A stretch of DNA of 64,000 nucleotides from Bacilli bacterium (GCA_017447165.1 JAFSOD010000004.1:62001-126000); one strand, 5' to 3'. Counted from the first letter of the stretch, positions 1 to 8,645 are shown. Numbers and translations: made by a program. The notes: a model not told the origin generated them from the sequence alone.

Positions 1-86
1 ATGCCGGCAGAAGCGAGTTTTGGTCCTGGTTTGGCATCGCCACCAGGGAGTTCCATTTTCAACACTTTTGCGATTTTTTTACTCAC
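1..86 (-). CDS. rplK: 50S ribosomal protein L11, 5' end only
   Basis: The first 28 codons, from a GTG start at 86, read VSKKIAKVLKMELPGGDAKP and onward, which matches the L11 N-terminus (basic start, short strand, then the glycine/proline-rich loop). A strong AGGAGGAAA ribosome binding site lies just upstream at 92-100. The gene runs off the left edge of the window. L11 forms the GTPase-associated stalk base of the large ribosomal subunit. Its usual neighbours secE and nusG lie at 2558-3388 on the same strand, but a plus-strand potassium-transport pair separates them here. Too short an overlap for certainty, but motif and neighbourhood agree. Confidence 0.85.
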   Translation of the reverse strand, partial: MSKKIAKVLKMELPGGDAKPGPKLASAG

Positions 87-117
87 GTGACTTTCCTCCT
101 TTTTTAGATTGTCCGTG

Positions 118-151
118 CCGTGGTATGAGTGAATCACCACTCTTCCACAGG
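118..151 (-). promoter_or_regulatory. Probable L1-binding autoregulatory leader of the rplK operon
   Basis: On the minus strand this stretch folds as an outer helix GTGG/CCAC and an inner helix GAGTG/CACTC, separated by an asymmetric internal loop (AA against ATA). It sits about 30 bases before the rplK start. This shape resembles the L1 protein target that controls L11-L1 operons in many bacteria. The structure is seen; the regulator is inferred. Confidence 0.55.
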
Positions 152-203
152 CTTTGCGTGTGCGATACACTCTCTCATACGTGTGAAGGCAACATGCTTG
201 TAC

Positions 204-233
204 ATACTATCAAAATTACGTATACGAACGCAA
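204..233 (-). promoter_or_regulatory. Candidate rplK promoter
   Basis: Minus-strand -35 box TTGCGT (228-233), an 18-base spacer and -10 box TAGTAT (204-209). Transcripts would start near 197 and carry the folded leader at 118-151 ahead of rplK. Because nusG is separated from rplK by opposite-strand genes and a terminator, rplK needs its own promoter. Confidence 0.5.
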
Positions 234-304
234 GGACTTTTTTTAATTATTTTTTCAAAAGATATGAAACGAGCAGGACAAAATCGATCAACTAGAAAAT
301 ATAT

Positions 305-384
305 TTTACCAGTAAAATATTTTTATGTTATAATTTCGACATAAATAAGAGCAAATTTGCTTTTATTTTTGCTAAGAGTATAAT
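305..384 (+). promoter_or_regulatory. Two candidate promoters for ktrBA
   Basis: Plus strand: TTTACC (305-310), 18 bases, TATAAT (329-334); and TTGCTT (357-362), 16 bases, TATAAT (379-384). The second would start transcription only about 7 bases before the ktrB ATG at 399, and no Shine-Dalgarno sequence precedes that ATG. A 10-base palindrome GCAAATTTGC lies between the two boxes (351-360). Confidence 0.5.
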
Positions 385-398
385 ACAAGCAGATTAAT

Positions 399-1784
399 AT
401 GAAGAGTGAAAGAAAGTCTAAAGCCAAACAAGTATCTCCATATTTATTAGTCATTCTCTCATTCGTGGGAGTCATTTTCTTTGGCTCTTTTTTACTTACC
501 TTACCTTTTGCCCATCAAGACGGTAACTGGGGCAACTACATGGATGCCTTATTCCATGCCACTAGTGCTACCTGTGTGACGGGCTTATCTACTTATACTA
601 ACGGCATCGGTAACGAGCTCACATTATTTGGGCAAATTGTCATGCTAGTGATGATTCAAATCGGTGGCCTTGGATTTATTACAATTCTTACGTTCTTTGT
701 ATCTCTGATACAAAAGAAGATTCAATTTAAAGATCGATATATGCTCGCTCAAGCGGTTAACTCCACCTCTATTGCCGATGTCACTAAATTCGTTAGAAGA
801 GTGATTATTATTGTCTTCACTGCTGAAACAATTGGCTTTGGTTTAGGATTACCTGTTTTCTTAAATGTCCCAGGATACTCTACTGGTAAGGCGATTTGGG
901 CATCTATTTTTACTTCTGTATCAGCGTTCAATAATGCGGGATTTGATATCTTTGGTGCAGCCAGTTTAATTAGAGGGGCTGGCACTATTATCGATACACT
1001 TCCTAACTGGGCATATTATTATATGCAGGCGTATATTATGATTCTTATTATAATGGGTGGATTATCATTCCTCACCATTATTGAACTTACATTTGCTAGA
1101 AAGAAAGTGAAACAATTATCTTCCTTTGCAAGAATAACCTTATTAATGAGTTTTTCATTAATTGTTTTAGGATTTGGAATATTGATGTTAACTGATGGAA
1201 TTAGCGGTAACATTTCTCCTTTAGAAGCGCTGTTCCAAAGCGTTACTACTAGAACTGCAGGATTCTCAACATTTGATCAAGCCACCTTATCTCCTGGAGG
1301 CAAGACAATGAGCTGTATTTTAATGTTTATTGGAGGTTCCCCAATTAGTACTGCTGGTGGTATTAAAACCACCACCATCTTCATTTTAATCCTTTGCTTT
1401 GTAAGATTCTTACAAGGAAGAAAAATCTCTGCGTTTAAACGAGAATTTACTAATTCTTCTATTATTAAAACTATGACTTTAGTGTTCTTATCCGTTGTGG
1501 TTTTATTAATCGGGTATGTATGTATTGCGTCTTTTGAAAAAGGAAATCAATACGCGACTACAGACGCGGTATTATATGAAACATTCTCCGCATTTGGTAC
1601 AGTTGGTTTAACAGAAAACTTCACCACTACTGGACTTGCAATCGGAAGTAAAATTACACTTTGTTTATTAATGTTCTTTGGTAGATTAGGTCCAATCACT
1701 TTGTTCCAAATCTTCCAAACAAATCTTGATAATGAGAAAAACACCCACTATCGGGAAGTTCCAACAGATGTTATTATAGGTTAG
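399..1784 (+). CDS. ktrB: Ktr/Trk-type potassium uptake channel subunit
   Basis: KtrB-type ion-conducting membrane subunit for K+ uptake (often Na+-dependent); 461 residues, close to the usual length of about 450. The four selectivity-loop segments of the family can be read in order: ATCVTGLSTY, FNNAGFD, TTRTAGFSTF and FGTVGLTENF, each between paired hydrophobic segments. A charged N-terminus (KSERKSKAKQ) precedes the first membrane helix. It is followed after 12 bases by ktrA, its regulatory partner. The start has no Shine-Dalgarno sequence and lies 14 bases after a TATAAT box, suggesting a very short leader. KtrB-type rather than TrkH-type is inferred from the adjacent single-RCK KtrA. Confidence 0.93.
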   Translation: MKSERKSKAKQVSPYLLVILSFVGVIFFGSFLLTLPFAHQDGNWGNYMDALFHATSATCVTGLSTYTNGIGNELTLFGQIVMLVMIQIGGLGFITILTFFVSLIQKKIQFKDRYMLAQAVNSTSIADVTKFVRRVIIIVFTAETIGFGLGLPVFLNVPGYSTGKAIWASIFTSVSAFNNAGFDIFGAASLIRGAGTIIDTLPNWAYYYMQAYIMILIIMGGLSFLTIIELTFARKKVKQLSSFARITLLMSFSLIVLGFGILMLTDGISGNISPLEALFQSVTTRTAGFSTFDQATLSPGGKTMSCILMFIGGSPISTAGGIKTTTIFILILCFVRFLQGRKISAFKREFTNSSIIKTMTLVFLSVVVLLIGYVCIASFEKGNQYATTDAVLYETFSAFGTVGLTENFTTTGLAIGSKITLCLLMFFGRLGPITLFQIFQTNLDNEKNTHYREVPTDVIIG

Positions 1785-1796
1785 GAGGAAAACTCT

Positions 1797-2474
1797 ATGG
1801 CACACAAATCATTTGCAGTTATTGGCTTAGGACAATTTGGACGATCAGTAGTTAAAGAATTAACTGATAACGGTATGGACGTTATCGCGATTGATAATAA
1901 CGAACAAATCGCTAAAGAAGTCGCGGTTGATTTACCAACCACATTTATCGCCGATAGTACTGATGAAAAAGCATTAAAAGAATTAGGTATTGGTGAAGTT
2001 GACGCTGCTATTGTCGCCTTTGGCGATAATCAAGAAGCCAGTGTTTTAACTACTGTTATCTTAAGAGAATTAGGCGTGAAAAATATTATCGTCCGTGTTG
2101 ATGATGACTACTACGTCCCGATTATGAAAAAGTTAGGCGCTACTGAAGTTATCACTCCACAAAAAGCAGCGGGATCAGCTCTAGCTAACCGTATTGGTAA
2201 CGAAGACTTCCAAGAATACTATAAATTAGATAATAAATACTCAGTTGTTTCTATTATCATTAATCCAGGCTTCTTCCCACAAACATTAAAAGATATGAAT
2301 CCTAAAAATGTTTATGGTGTGAATGTTGTTCTTATTAGAAGAGCAAATAAATCATTTGTCCCTGGCGGTAATGATTCCTTACTTCCAGATGACATCGTTT
2401 ACGTTGTTGGTACCACCAAAGAAATCTACGCTTTTAGAGAAGCCATTAACGGAAATAAAGCAAAGAAGAAATAA
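1797..2474 (+). CDS. ktrA: Ktr potassium uptake regulatory subunit (RCK protein)
   Basis: Cytoplasmic RCK (TrkA-N plus TrkA-C) gating subunit that binds nucleotides and controls KtrB. The N-terminal Rossmann motif is AVIGLGQFG, followed by the acidic end of strand two (AIDNN) and ADSTDE. The C-terminal half from about residue 135 fits an RCK_C domain, which in Bacilli relatives can bind c-di-AMP (known for the family, not shown here). Length 225 residues matches KtrA. A GGAGG ribosome binding site precedes the ATG, 12 bases after ktrB, so the pair is co-transcribed. A hairpin terminator follows. Confidence 0.93.
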   Translation: MAHKSFAVIGLGQFGRSVVKELTDNGMDVIAIDNNEQIAKEVAVDLPTTFIADSTDEKALKELGIGEVDAAIVAFGDNQEASVLTTVILRELGVKNIIVRVDDDYYVPIMKKLGATEVITPQKAAGSALANRIGNEDFQEYYKLDNKYSVVSIIINPGFFPQTLKDMNPKNVYGVNVVLIRRANKSFVPGGNDSLLPDDIVYVVGTTKEIYAFREAINGNKAKKK

Positions 2475-2492
2475 TCTATTTGTTTTTAAAAC

Positions 2493-2522
2493 AAAAGCGG
2501 CTCCATTGAGAGTCGCTTTTTT
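2493..2522 (+). terminator. Terminator of ktrBA
   Basis: Stem AAAGCG-CTC / GAG-CGCTTT around a CATTGA loop, followed by a T run on the plus strand. Confidence 0.8.
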
Positions 2523-2524
2523 CT

Positions 2525-2550
2525 TAAAAAACTCCCACGTATGCGGGAGT
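2525..2550 (-). terminator. Terminator of rpmG-secE-nusG
   Basis: Minus-strand stem ACTCCC/GGGAGT followed by TTTTTT, directly downstream of nusG. It sits back to back with the ktrBA terminator between convergent operons. Confidence 0.85.
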
Positions 2551-2557
2551 AATTAAT

Positions 2558-3178
2558 TTAGATTTTATCGATTTCGGAGAAGTCGACTTCCACTCTGGTT
2601 GGTCTACCAAAGAAGACGGTTTCAAGTTCAACAGCACCAGTTTCCTTATTGATAGAAATAATTCTACCTTCGGTACCTTCAAGAGTGCCGTGGATAACTT
2701 TAACATAGTCACCTTCAGAGTATCTATCATACATAGAGTCATCGACCATACCCATTCTCTTAAGTACTGGTTCAATTTGTTCTCTTGGAACTGGGAATGG
2801 TTTTGTACCTTTACCAGCGGATCCAACGAAACCAGTAACACCTGGAGTATTTCTTACGATATACCAAGCGTAGTCAGTCATAATCATTTCCACGAAGACA
2901 TAACCTGGATATAAGTTTTTCATTCTCGTTTTGCCAGTTGGTAAGCCATCTTTCATCACTGGAACTTCTTGTTCCACAACAATAATTCTGAAGATTAAAT
3001 CATCAAGGCCCATAGATTCCACACGTTTTTGTAAGTTATAGGCAACTTTTCTTTCGTGAGTGGAATAAGTAGAAACCACGTACCAGGCTTTATCACCTAA
3101 TTTAACTTCTTTATTAGCTTGCGCTTCATCAGCGATATCAGTGTTAGTATCGGAGAAGGCTGTTTTCTTATCTACCAT
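2558..3178 (-). CDS. nusG: Transcription termination/antitermination factor NusG
   Basis: NusG binds the RNA polymerase clamp, modulates pausing and links to ribosomes or Rho. The N-terminal NGN domain starts at WYVVSTYSTHE and contains the family hallmarks KNLYPGYVFVE and VRNTPGVTGFVG; a C-terminal KOW domain includes EGDYVKVIHGTLEG. At 206 residues it is slightly longer than the usual ~180 because of an acidic N-terminal extension of about 28 residues. It is the third gene of rpmG-secE-nusG, 15 bases after secE. The usual next gene, rplK, is displaced by ktrBA. Confidence 0.96.
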   Translation of the reverse strand: MVDKKTAFSDTNTDIADEAQANKEVKLGDKAWYVVSTYSTHERKVAYNLQKRVESMGLDDLIFRIIVVEQEVPVMKDGLPTGKTRMKNLYPGYVFVEMIMTDYAWYIVRNTPGVTGFVGSAGKGTKPFPVPREQIEPVLKRMGMVDDSMYDRYSEGDYVKVIHGTLEGTEGRIISINKETGAVELETVFFGRPTRVEVDFSEIDKI

Positions 3179-3193
3179 TAGTTAATCCTCCTA

Positions 3194-3388
3194 TTAAATG
3201 CCTTTAAAAGCATCACTTAAGATGTCAATTAATTGTTTACCTGCTAAATCTTCAGCAAAAAGTAATAATCCAGTTACCGCAGCGATAATCACAACAACGA
3301 TAATTGATGGAATTAATACTTCTCTTTTTGGCCAACGTACTCTTTTACCTTCTTTGATGACGCCGGCGAAATATTTTTTAAGTCCCAT
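3194..3388 (-). CDS. secE: Protein translocase subunit SecE
   Basis: Small essential subunit of the SecYEG export channel. The 64-residue protein has the conserved cytoplasmic amphipathic helix with RVRWPKREV and one membrane segment (IIVVVIIAAVTGLLLF). It sits between rpmG and nusG, the standard arrangement in Bacillota. A GGAGG-like ribosome binding site precedes the ATG. Confidence 0.95.
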   Translation of the reverse strand: MGLKKYFAGVIKEGKRVRWPKREVLIPSIIVVVIIAAVTGLLLFAEDLAGKQLIDILSDAFKGI

Positions 3389-3400
3389 AATATGAGCCTC

Positions 3401-3547
3401 CTATTTGCTAGCCTTATGAAGAGTTTGCTTGTTACAGTTCTTGCAAAACTTCATGAGTTCTAATCTTTTGTTATTAGATTTGTTCACTGTCGTTACATAG
3501 TTTCTAGCGAGGCACTCGGAGCAAATCAAAATCACTTTTTCTCTCAT
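3401..3547 (-). CDS. rpmG: 50S ribosomal protein L33, zinc-binding form
   Basis: 48-residue ribosomal protein starting [12 protein letters not shown]. Two CxxC pairs (CSEC and CKNC) show the zinc-binding form of L33. The start at 3547 is chosen because GGAGG lies 9 bases upstream and the family begins there; a longer frame from 3616 would run through the promoter. First gene of the rpmG-secE-nusG operon. Confidence 0.95.
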   Translation of the reverse strand: MREKVILICSECLARNYVTTVNKSNNKRLELMKFCKNCNKQTLHKASK

Positions 3548-3581
3548 CTCTTGGCCTCCGCTATGTAAATTCAGTGTCAAT

Positions 3582-3610
3582 AATATATCACTATCAATTT
3601 TTGATGTAAA
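3582..3610 (-). promoter_or_regulatory. Promoter of rpmG-secE-nusG
   Basis: Minus-strand TTTACA (3605-3610), 17-base spacer, TATATT (3582-3587), about 34 bases before the rpmG start. Confidence 0.7.
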
Positions 3611-3613
3611 CAA

Positions 3614-3640
3614 CAAAAAAGCACTTTTTCAGCGCTTTTA
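3614..3640 (-). terminator. Terminator after the 8.6-3.7 kb operon
   Basis: Minus-strand stem AAAGCGCT/AGTGCTTT with a run of T. It ends the transcript that passes through the exported-protein gene at 3669, just before the rpmG promoter. Confidence 0.8.
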
Positions 3641-3668
3641 TCAATAAAATCTTTTATTTGGAGGTTAA

Positions 3669-4148
3669 TTATTTAATAACTTTCTGATTCTTTAAGATAT
3701 ATAAAACAGAAATTGCGGTTGCACCCACCAAAGCCACTACTGTTGCGATAACAATAATAGAAGATTGATCTAATTTTTGTTTCTCTTCTCTCACTTTTTG
3801 CTGATTAGGATAATATTTATTGACCAATGTTTTGATTACTTGACCAATTGTATATCCTTCTTCAAAACCATCAGGCTGAGCGTTGATATATTCTTTTTCT
3901 TCCTTTTCTAAAGATGAATAGATTCGATACATCGCTTCATAATCTTCTTTACTAATATCGCAAACCGATGGATGAGCTTCTCTAAATTCAGCCCAGTAAT
4001 CAAGGAAAGGATGCTCGCTATTATTTCTTCTAATTGCACAAGAAATTTCAGGGGTTTTCACATCAATTACGTCGGTTTTGACGATATTTTTGCTAAATGC
4101 CCCAAACAACATAGGAATGAGTAACAATGGGAGAAATAACTTTTTCAT
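3669..4148 (-). CDS. Small exported protein with C-terminal membrane anchor
   Basis: Not a family I can name. 159 residues: a signal peptide (MKKLFLPLLLIPMLFGAFS), a mostly alpha-helical charged middle with FREAHPSVCD and SSLEKEEKEYI, then one membrane helix (SIIVIATVVALVGATAISVL) and a short basic tail. The layout helical module plus tail anchor resembles the C-terminus of the starch-binding surface protein at 18827-21244, so it may be a lineage-specific surface module standing alone. It begins one base after the ECF S component gene ends and is last in that operon. Function unknown. Confidence 0.7.
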   Translation of the reverse strand: MKKLFLPLLLIPMLFGAFSKNIVKTDVIDVKTPEISCAIRRNNSEHPFLDYWAEFREAHPSVCDISKEDYEAMYRIYSSLEKEEKEYINAQPDGFEEGYTIGQVIKTLVNKYYPNQQKVREEKQKLDQSSIIVIATVVALVGATAISVLYILKNQKVIK

Positions 4149-4149
4149 A

Positions 4150-4920
4150 TTATCCTTTTTGTTTGATGAGTTTATTAGATAAATACATTATATACGAAAC
4201 TAAGAAAGTATTTAACGGAATATTAAAGAAAGCGACGATAATTTGACTTACTAAAATGATAATAAAAGTCGATCCAGAGAACGCCCACCACTTCATTAAA
4301 ACCCCAAAAGCTATCATAATAGTCATCTCGATTACAAAACAAGCAAATCCAATTGAAGAGACATTAATATTTATCTCGCGTTTTTTGAAATATCTGGACA
4401 CAAATAACTGCGTGAATAATGTTAGAGCAAGTAGGATAAGAGAACCAAGTGGAATTAAAATACGATAAACAATAGCCAAATCCACCTGATAATCAAGCGC
4501 CGAGAACAAAGTTAAACCAATTAATAAAAGGGTGAAAACCACCACTTCAATCGTTAATAGCAACTTCTCATTCTTAACAACTTGAAAGAATTTATAAATA
4601 AAGAAACTAGCGAACCCTAATAATGCATAGATAAATGTGATTTGAAAAAATGGTGCGCTACCAAACATCTTTGGATCAAAGATATAGAATCCCACAATAT
4701 CACTCGCCGCTCCTACTAATAGACCAAACCAAGGACCTAATAAAATAGAAGAAAAAATAATTAAGGCCGGACCACCAAAAGAGATACGCACAAATGGAAG
4801 AACAGGAATATAGTTCACTGCGAAAATCTTTTGAAATAAAGCAATGAGAATAATAAAAATGCCCGCTAGAGCGATTTTTTGAACCATTGAAAGATTATAG
4901 ACTCTTTTAAATCTCAGCAT
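4150..4920 (-). CDS. folT: ECF transporter S component, probably folate-type
   Basis: Substrate-binding membrane subunit of an energy-coupling-factor vitamin transporter. The 256-residue protein has about seven hydrophobic segments; the second region VRISFGGPALIIFSSILLG and the following GPWFGLLVGAASDIVGF are typical of ECF S components. It overlaps folC by 14 bases, which points to folate or a precursor as substrate (inference from context). It is longer than usual S components (~170-200), with extra helices. The shared EcfA/EcfT module is not in this window. Other vitamin specificities remain possible. Confidence 0.75.
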   Translation of the reverse strand: MLRFKRVYNLSMVQKIALAGIFIILIALFQKIFAVNYIPVLPFVRISFGGPALIIFSSILLGPWFGLLVGAASDIVGFYIFDPKMFGSAPFFQITFIYALLGFASFFIYKFFQVVKNEKLLLTIEVVVFTLLLIGLTLFSALDYQVDLAIVYRILIPLGSLILLALTLFTQLFVSRYFKKREININVSSIGFACFVIEMTIMIAFGVLMKWWAFSGSTFIIILVSQIIVAFFNIPLNTFLVSYIMYLSNKLIKQKG

Positions 4921-6127
4921 TGTTGATCTCTTTTTTTACTAAGTTAGCAAAAGCTAAACTTCCAGTAACTAAGATGATATCTTCTGGATAAGCTTCTTTA
5001 AGTGACTTAATTAAAGCTTTATGGTCACTATTAAATTTATAGTCCTCTAAATAGAGGAAATAATCGCTTTCTTCTCTGGCTCTAACATGATCAAAAGTTG
5101 TTAATAATAATTCTCCTAATAAGCCAATCTCCGGAAGCATAGATGTGATGTTTTTATCTTTAAAAGAGGCAAAGACAATATGAATTGTTTTATCAGGGAA
5201 CACTAATTCCATATCTTTTCTTAATTTCGCTATCGCGTCAGGGTTATGAGCGCCATCAATAACAAAAGTTGGATTGCCTTTCATTATATTAAATCTACTA
5301 TCTAAGATTGAATTTCTTAACCCAGCTTTGATGGCTTCTTCTGAGACTGGATACTCTTCTTTTAAAATATTTATCGCTTCTAAAGCAATTGAGGCGTCCA
5401 TGACGCTAGAAAGTGACTTAGAAGGGATAATAAGTCCATCATAAGGGAGATAATTAAATGTATATCCTTCTTCAGTCAACTGAAGAGCGTGATAATGATC
5501 AACTTTAATAATCTTGCTTTTAGTGGTTTTACATTTATTCACCAAAACATCTAAAGCGTCTCCTTCAATTTCTCCAATTAATAAAGGAGTATCGTTTTTA
5601 ATAATGCCCGCTTTATGTAGAGCAATTTCACTAATAGAAACCCCTAGGAAATTGGTGTGTTCACTAGAAACATTAGTGATAATACTTAAAATTGGTTTAA
5701 AGATATTGGTCGCGTCTACTTCTCCGCCCATACCGCATTCAATAATCGCAATATCCACTTTTTGATCAATGAAGTATTTAAAAGCGATAAAAGTAATAAT
5801 TTCAAAAGAAGATAAATCATATTTATCAAAATACTTTTTATATTCGTTGAATATCTCTTCGACGTAGCTAAGAGAGATAAATTCATTATTCACTCGAATC
5901 ATATCTACCATAGATTCGTAGCAAGGGGATAAAAATAATCCTACTTTTCTACCGCTGTTAATGTAGATGTTATTGATATAGTTACAAGTACTACCTTTAC
6001 CGTTAGTCCCAGTCACATGAATAGATGGGACATCATATTTAAAAGAGACTTTCTTTAAGAAAGAATCGAAGTTATCTCTTTGATAATCATTACGATTATA
6101 GTTACTAATCTCTTCTAGAACGCTCAT
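4907..6127 (-). CDS. folC: Folylpolyglutamate synthase / dihydrofolate synthase
   Basis: ATP-dependent ligase that adds glutamate to folates, keeping them in the cell. The P-loop TGTNGKGSTCNYI (residues ~40-52), the MGGEVDATN motif near residue 132 and DGAHNPDA in the C-terminal ligase domain are all present. Length 406 residues is normal. Its stop lies directly after smpB's coding region begins downstream of it in the operon order (smpB-folC-folT), with one base between smpB and folC and a 14-base overlap with the S component, so translation is probably coupled. Confidence 0.95.
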   Translation of the reverse strand: MSVLEEISNYNRNDYQRDNFDSFLKKVSFKYDVPSIHVTGTNGKGSTCNYINNIYINSGRKVGLFLSPCYESMVDMIRVNNEFISLSYVEEIFNEYKKYFDKYDLSSFEIITFIAFKYFIDQKVDIAIIECGMGGEVDATNIFKPILSIITNVSSEHTNFLGVSISEIALHKAGIIKNDTPLLIGEIEGDALDVLVNKCKTTKSKIIKVDHYHALQLTEEGYTFNYLPYDGLIIPSKSLSSVMDASIALEAINILKEEYPVSEEAIKAGLRNSILDSRFNIMKGNPTFVIDGAHNPDAIAKLRKDMELVFPDKTIHIVFASFKDKNITSMLPEIGLLGELLLTTFDHVRAREESDYFLYLEDYKFNSDHKALIKSLKEAYPEDIILVTGSLAFANLVKKEINNAEI

Positions 6128-6577
6128 TTAGATATCCTTATCTAATTCTCTTTGTAAATCACGTTTCTTAATCGTTTCACGTTTATCGTAGTTTTTCTTA
6201 CCTTTTGCTAAAGCAATCTCCACTTTAGCCTTGCCTTTAGAAAAATATATTTTAGTAGGCACAACTGTGTAGCCTTCAGTTTTAATCTTTTGGGCTAGCC
6301 ATCTAATTTGATGCTTATGTAAAAGAAGTTTCCTACTTCTTAATGGATCATGGTTAAATAAATTTCCATGATCATAAGGTTTAATATACATATTAATGAT
6401 TTCCGCTTCTTCGTTTCTAATAACGACATAAGAATCATTAATGGTCGCTCCAGTCACTCTTAAAGATTTTATTTCTGTGCCTTTAAGTTCGATACCCGCT
6501 TCCATAAAGTCACTTAAGAAATAATTGAAATGCGCTTTTTTATTGCTAGCAATCAACTTAATCCCTGCGCTTTTCAT
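6128..6577 (-). CDS. smpB: SsrA-binding protein
   Basis: SmpB carries tmRNA to stalled ribosomes for trans-translation. The 149-residue protein shows the family blocks GIELKGTEIKSLR, YVVIRNEEAEIINMYI, DPLRSRKLLLH and the C-terminal lysine-rich tail with YDKRETIKKRD. It overlaps the upstream membrane protein by 20 bases. The tmRNA gene (ssrA) that often lies nearby was not found in this window. Confidence 0.97.
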   Translation of the reverse strand: MKSAGIKLIASNKKAHFNYFLSDFMEAGIELKGTEIKSLRVTGATINDSYVVIRNEEAEIINMYIKPYDHGNLFNHDPLRSRKLLLHKHQIRWLAQKIKTEGYTVVPTKIYFSKGKAKVEIALAKGKKNYDKRETIKKRDLQRELDKDI

Positions 6578-8636
6578 TATAATCTCCTAATCGGTCTTTT
6601 AAGACCTCTAGTTTAAGTGAATATAAAAGAGATTCGTTATAAGAATTAATAAAGGCTTTTTGGTCTTTAAATGGCACTAAGTAACTTGCTAGATAGAACG
6701 CTACTAAAGCAATAGCAGCGTAAAGAATATAAGAAATAGGTGACACTAAATCTAAGTAATTAATAGCAACATAACTACAAACAACAATGATTCCTACTCC
6801 AACTAACCCCATAAATGAGTTTTTAGACATTCCTACCAAAGTGGATAAGTAGTGTCTAAACTTCATACGTTTGCCAACACCAAATATAAGTGCTTCACCC
6901 ACTAAAATTAAGATGACCATTACTGGTAATATCCATTCTGCTCCACTGGCAAACCATGTGCGATGGAAATAATATCTTAAAGCGAGATAGACTACTGGGC
7001 TAGCCACAATTAAGAAATTCACAGTGCTTAAAATAGCAGCAGCTTTACGAGAATGGTTTTTCGCAATGCAAGAAATAATAAATGGCACAAATAAAGCACA
7101 GATGAATAAAAGAACAATGATGTTAACTAGTAAATACATCCCATGTCTATTTTCTCTAAATAGAGGGAAGATAAACATCGCTGCTGTAACTGCAATTAAA
7201 GCCATAAATAGTTTCGCTAATGATTTAGAAATGGAACTACTTGGCATTGGTTTAGGTTTATTCACTTCAATAACATCATCACCTAAACGAGGATACTTAT
7301 AATGCTTCCACTTGTTCATAATTGGTAAATAGAAGAAAGCAGCAATTAATAACCCCATAGTTCCTGTTCCAAGGAACATAAGACTTTCCATGACGGCATA
7401 ACCAAATAAGGCAAATCCCATAAGAACAAATATAAAGGCAAATCTCGCATCTTTTTTGATAAGGCGGATAAAACAGTATAAATAATAAACAACAAATAAG
7501 AAGAGGAATAATACACCCAAAATGCCAAAATTCATTAAGGCTTGAATATATCCTGAATGAGCAGATAATGTGGTAAATGACACTCCTTTATAAGCGTTCC
7601 AGAATCCACCAATAACGTGATTAGAGTTCTTAAACCCAAAGCCAAAAATTAAATTCATTGGGTGCTCTCCAATATAATTAATGGAATTGCTCCAAGTAAA
7701 TGTTCTTAAAGATAAAGTATCGTAATGAGCTTGTGCAAAATTTAAATATAAAAATCTTAAGAATGAAGATAGTCCACCAAGGTTATAATTTAGTCCGCAC
7801 GCCAACAAAACAACTAAAGAGCACATTATAAATAAATAAATTGTTAAGAATGCCAATCCTCTCGCTCTACGCTTTCTAATGGTAAAGATGATTTCGATTA
7901 AGAAATATAAGCTTAAAGAGGCAAACATTACGGCGACCGCAGTTAAAGAAACAACGACACACACAAAGAATCCTAAATAGAACATTGAAATATAAGAAAG
8001 AACATTTTTCTTGTAGTAATTAAGGCCAAAGCAAGAGAAAATGCCTAATAAAAGCATCAAACTAAACATGTTAGGATTCCAGAATAGTGATTTAACGTCA
8101 GCAGGACGACCACTAGCGGTTAAATTATAAATAATCTTGTCTGTTTCCCTAATCCAGGAATAAACAGTAGATAATAAACAGAAAATAACAATAATAAAGT
8201 AAACAACCTTAATCTTTCTGATAGAAGGATGGTTTTTATTAAAATAAAAGAGTATTGAATAAACGGATACTAAATAAACCATTAAAGATAAAGTCTGCAT
8301 AACTTTATCCCAATTAGTGACATTATATTCGTAGTGTTTCACTCCATCTAAACTAACTCCAGAGAATTGCCAGATAGCAAAACAACCTCCAGCAAAGGCA
8401 ATTAACAATATCGAGGAAAGCACATAATCTAACGTAACTTTATTCTTAATATGCTCAATGAGAAAATATGATAAATAGCAGCCCATCGCCAAAGTAAAGA
8501 ACATGAAAAAATGAGCGTTTGATAATGGACCAGTAGGATTACTTGACAAGAATCCTACGTCCTCTAAAATGAGGCAAGTCGCAATTAAAGCAACGTATAA
8601 CAATATATTAGACAATGTAAATTTTAATTTACCCAT
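6558..8636 (-). CDS. O-antigen ligase/polymerase-type polytopic membrane protein
   Basis: Large membrane protein of 692 residues with about 14-16 hydrophobic segments. The central extracellular-type loop followed by TLSAHSGYIQALMNFGILG matches the O-antigen ligase/Wzy signature (aHNxyLqxxxexGxxG). Such proteins polymerise or ligate lipid-linked glycans outside the membrane, so a role in surface polysaccharide is likely. The C-terminal ~200 residues add further helices beyond the usual family length. It heads an operon with smpB, folC, the S component and the 3669 gene. The ATG is only 9 bases after a TATAAT box, so the mRNA would have almost no leader. Confidence 0.75.
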   Translation of the reverse strand: MGKLKFTLSNILLYVALIATCLILEDVGFLSSNPTGPLSNAHFFMFFTLAMGCYLSYFLIEHIKNKVTLDYVLSSILLIAFAGGCFAIWQFSGVSLDGVKHYEYNVTNWDKVMQTLSLMVYLVSVYSILFYFNKNHPSIRKIKVVYFIIVIFCLLSTVYSWIRETDKIIYNLTASGRPADVKSLFWNPNMFSLMLLLGIFSCFGLNYYKKNVLSYISMFYLGFFVCVVVSLTAVAVMFASLSLYFLIEIIFTIRKRRARGLAFLTIYLFIMCSLVVLLACGLNYNLGGLSSFLRFLYLNFAQAHYDTLSLRTFTWSNSINYIGEHPMNLIFGFGFKNSNHVIGGFWNAYKGVSFTTLSAHSGYIQALMNFGILGVLFLFLFVVYYLYCFIRLIKKDARFAFIFVLMGFALFGYAVMESLMFLGTGTMGLLIAAFFYLPIMNKWKHYKYPRLGDDVIEVNKPKPMPSSSISKSLAKLFMALIAVTAAMFIFPLFRENRHGMYLLVNIIVLLFICALFVPFIISCIAKNHSRKAAAILSTVNFLIVASPVVYLALRYYFHRTWFASGAEWILPVMVILILVGEALIFGVGKRMKFRHYLSTLVGMSKNSFMGLVGVGIIVVCSYVAINYLDLVSPISYILYAAIALVAFYLASYLVPFKDQKAFINSYNESLLYSLKLEVLKDRLGDYNEKRRD

Positions 8637-8645
8637 TTGAATATG

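Larger units (their letters stand above)
87..398. other. Divergent regulatory intergenic region between rplK and ktrB
   Basis: No protein-coding gene is convincing here. The region holds the minus-strand rplK promoter, its ribosome binding site and folded leader, and the plus-strand ktrB promoters. Open frames across it have no homology-like features and overlap the L11 start. Confidence 0.7.

Noticed and set aside
20-344. Plus-strand open frames over the left edge
   Set aside because: They lie antisense to the L11 start and across its promoter and leader, with no domain-like sequence or ribosome binding site.
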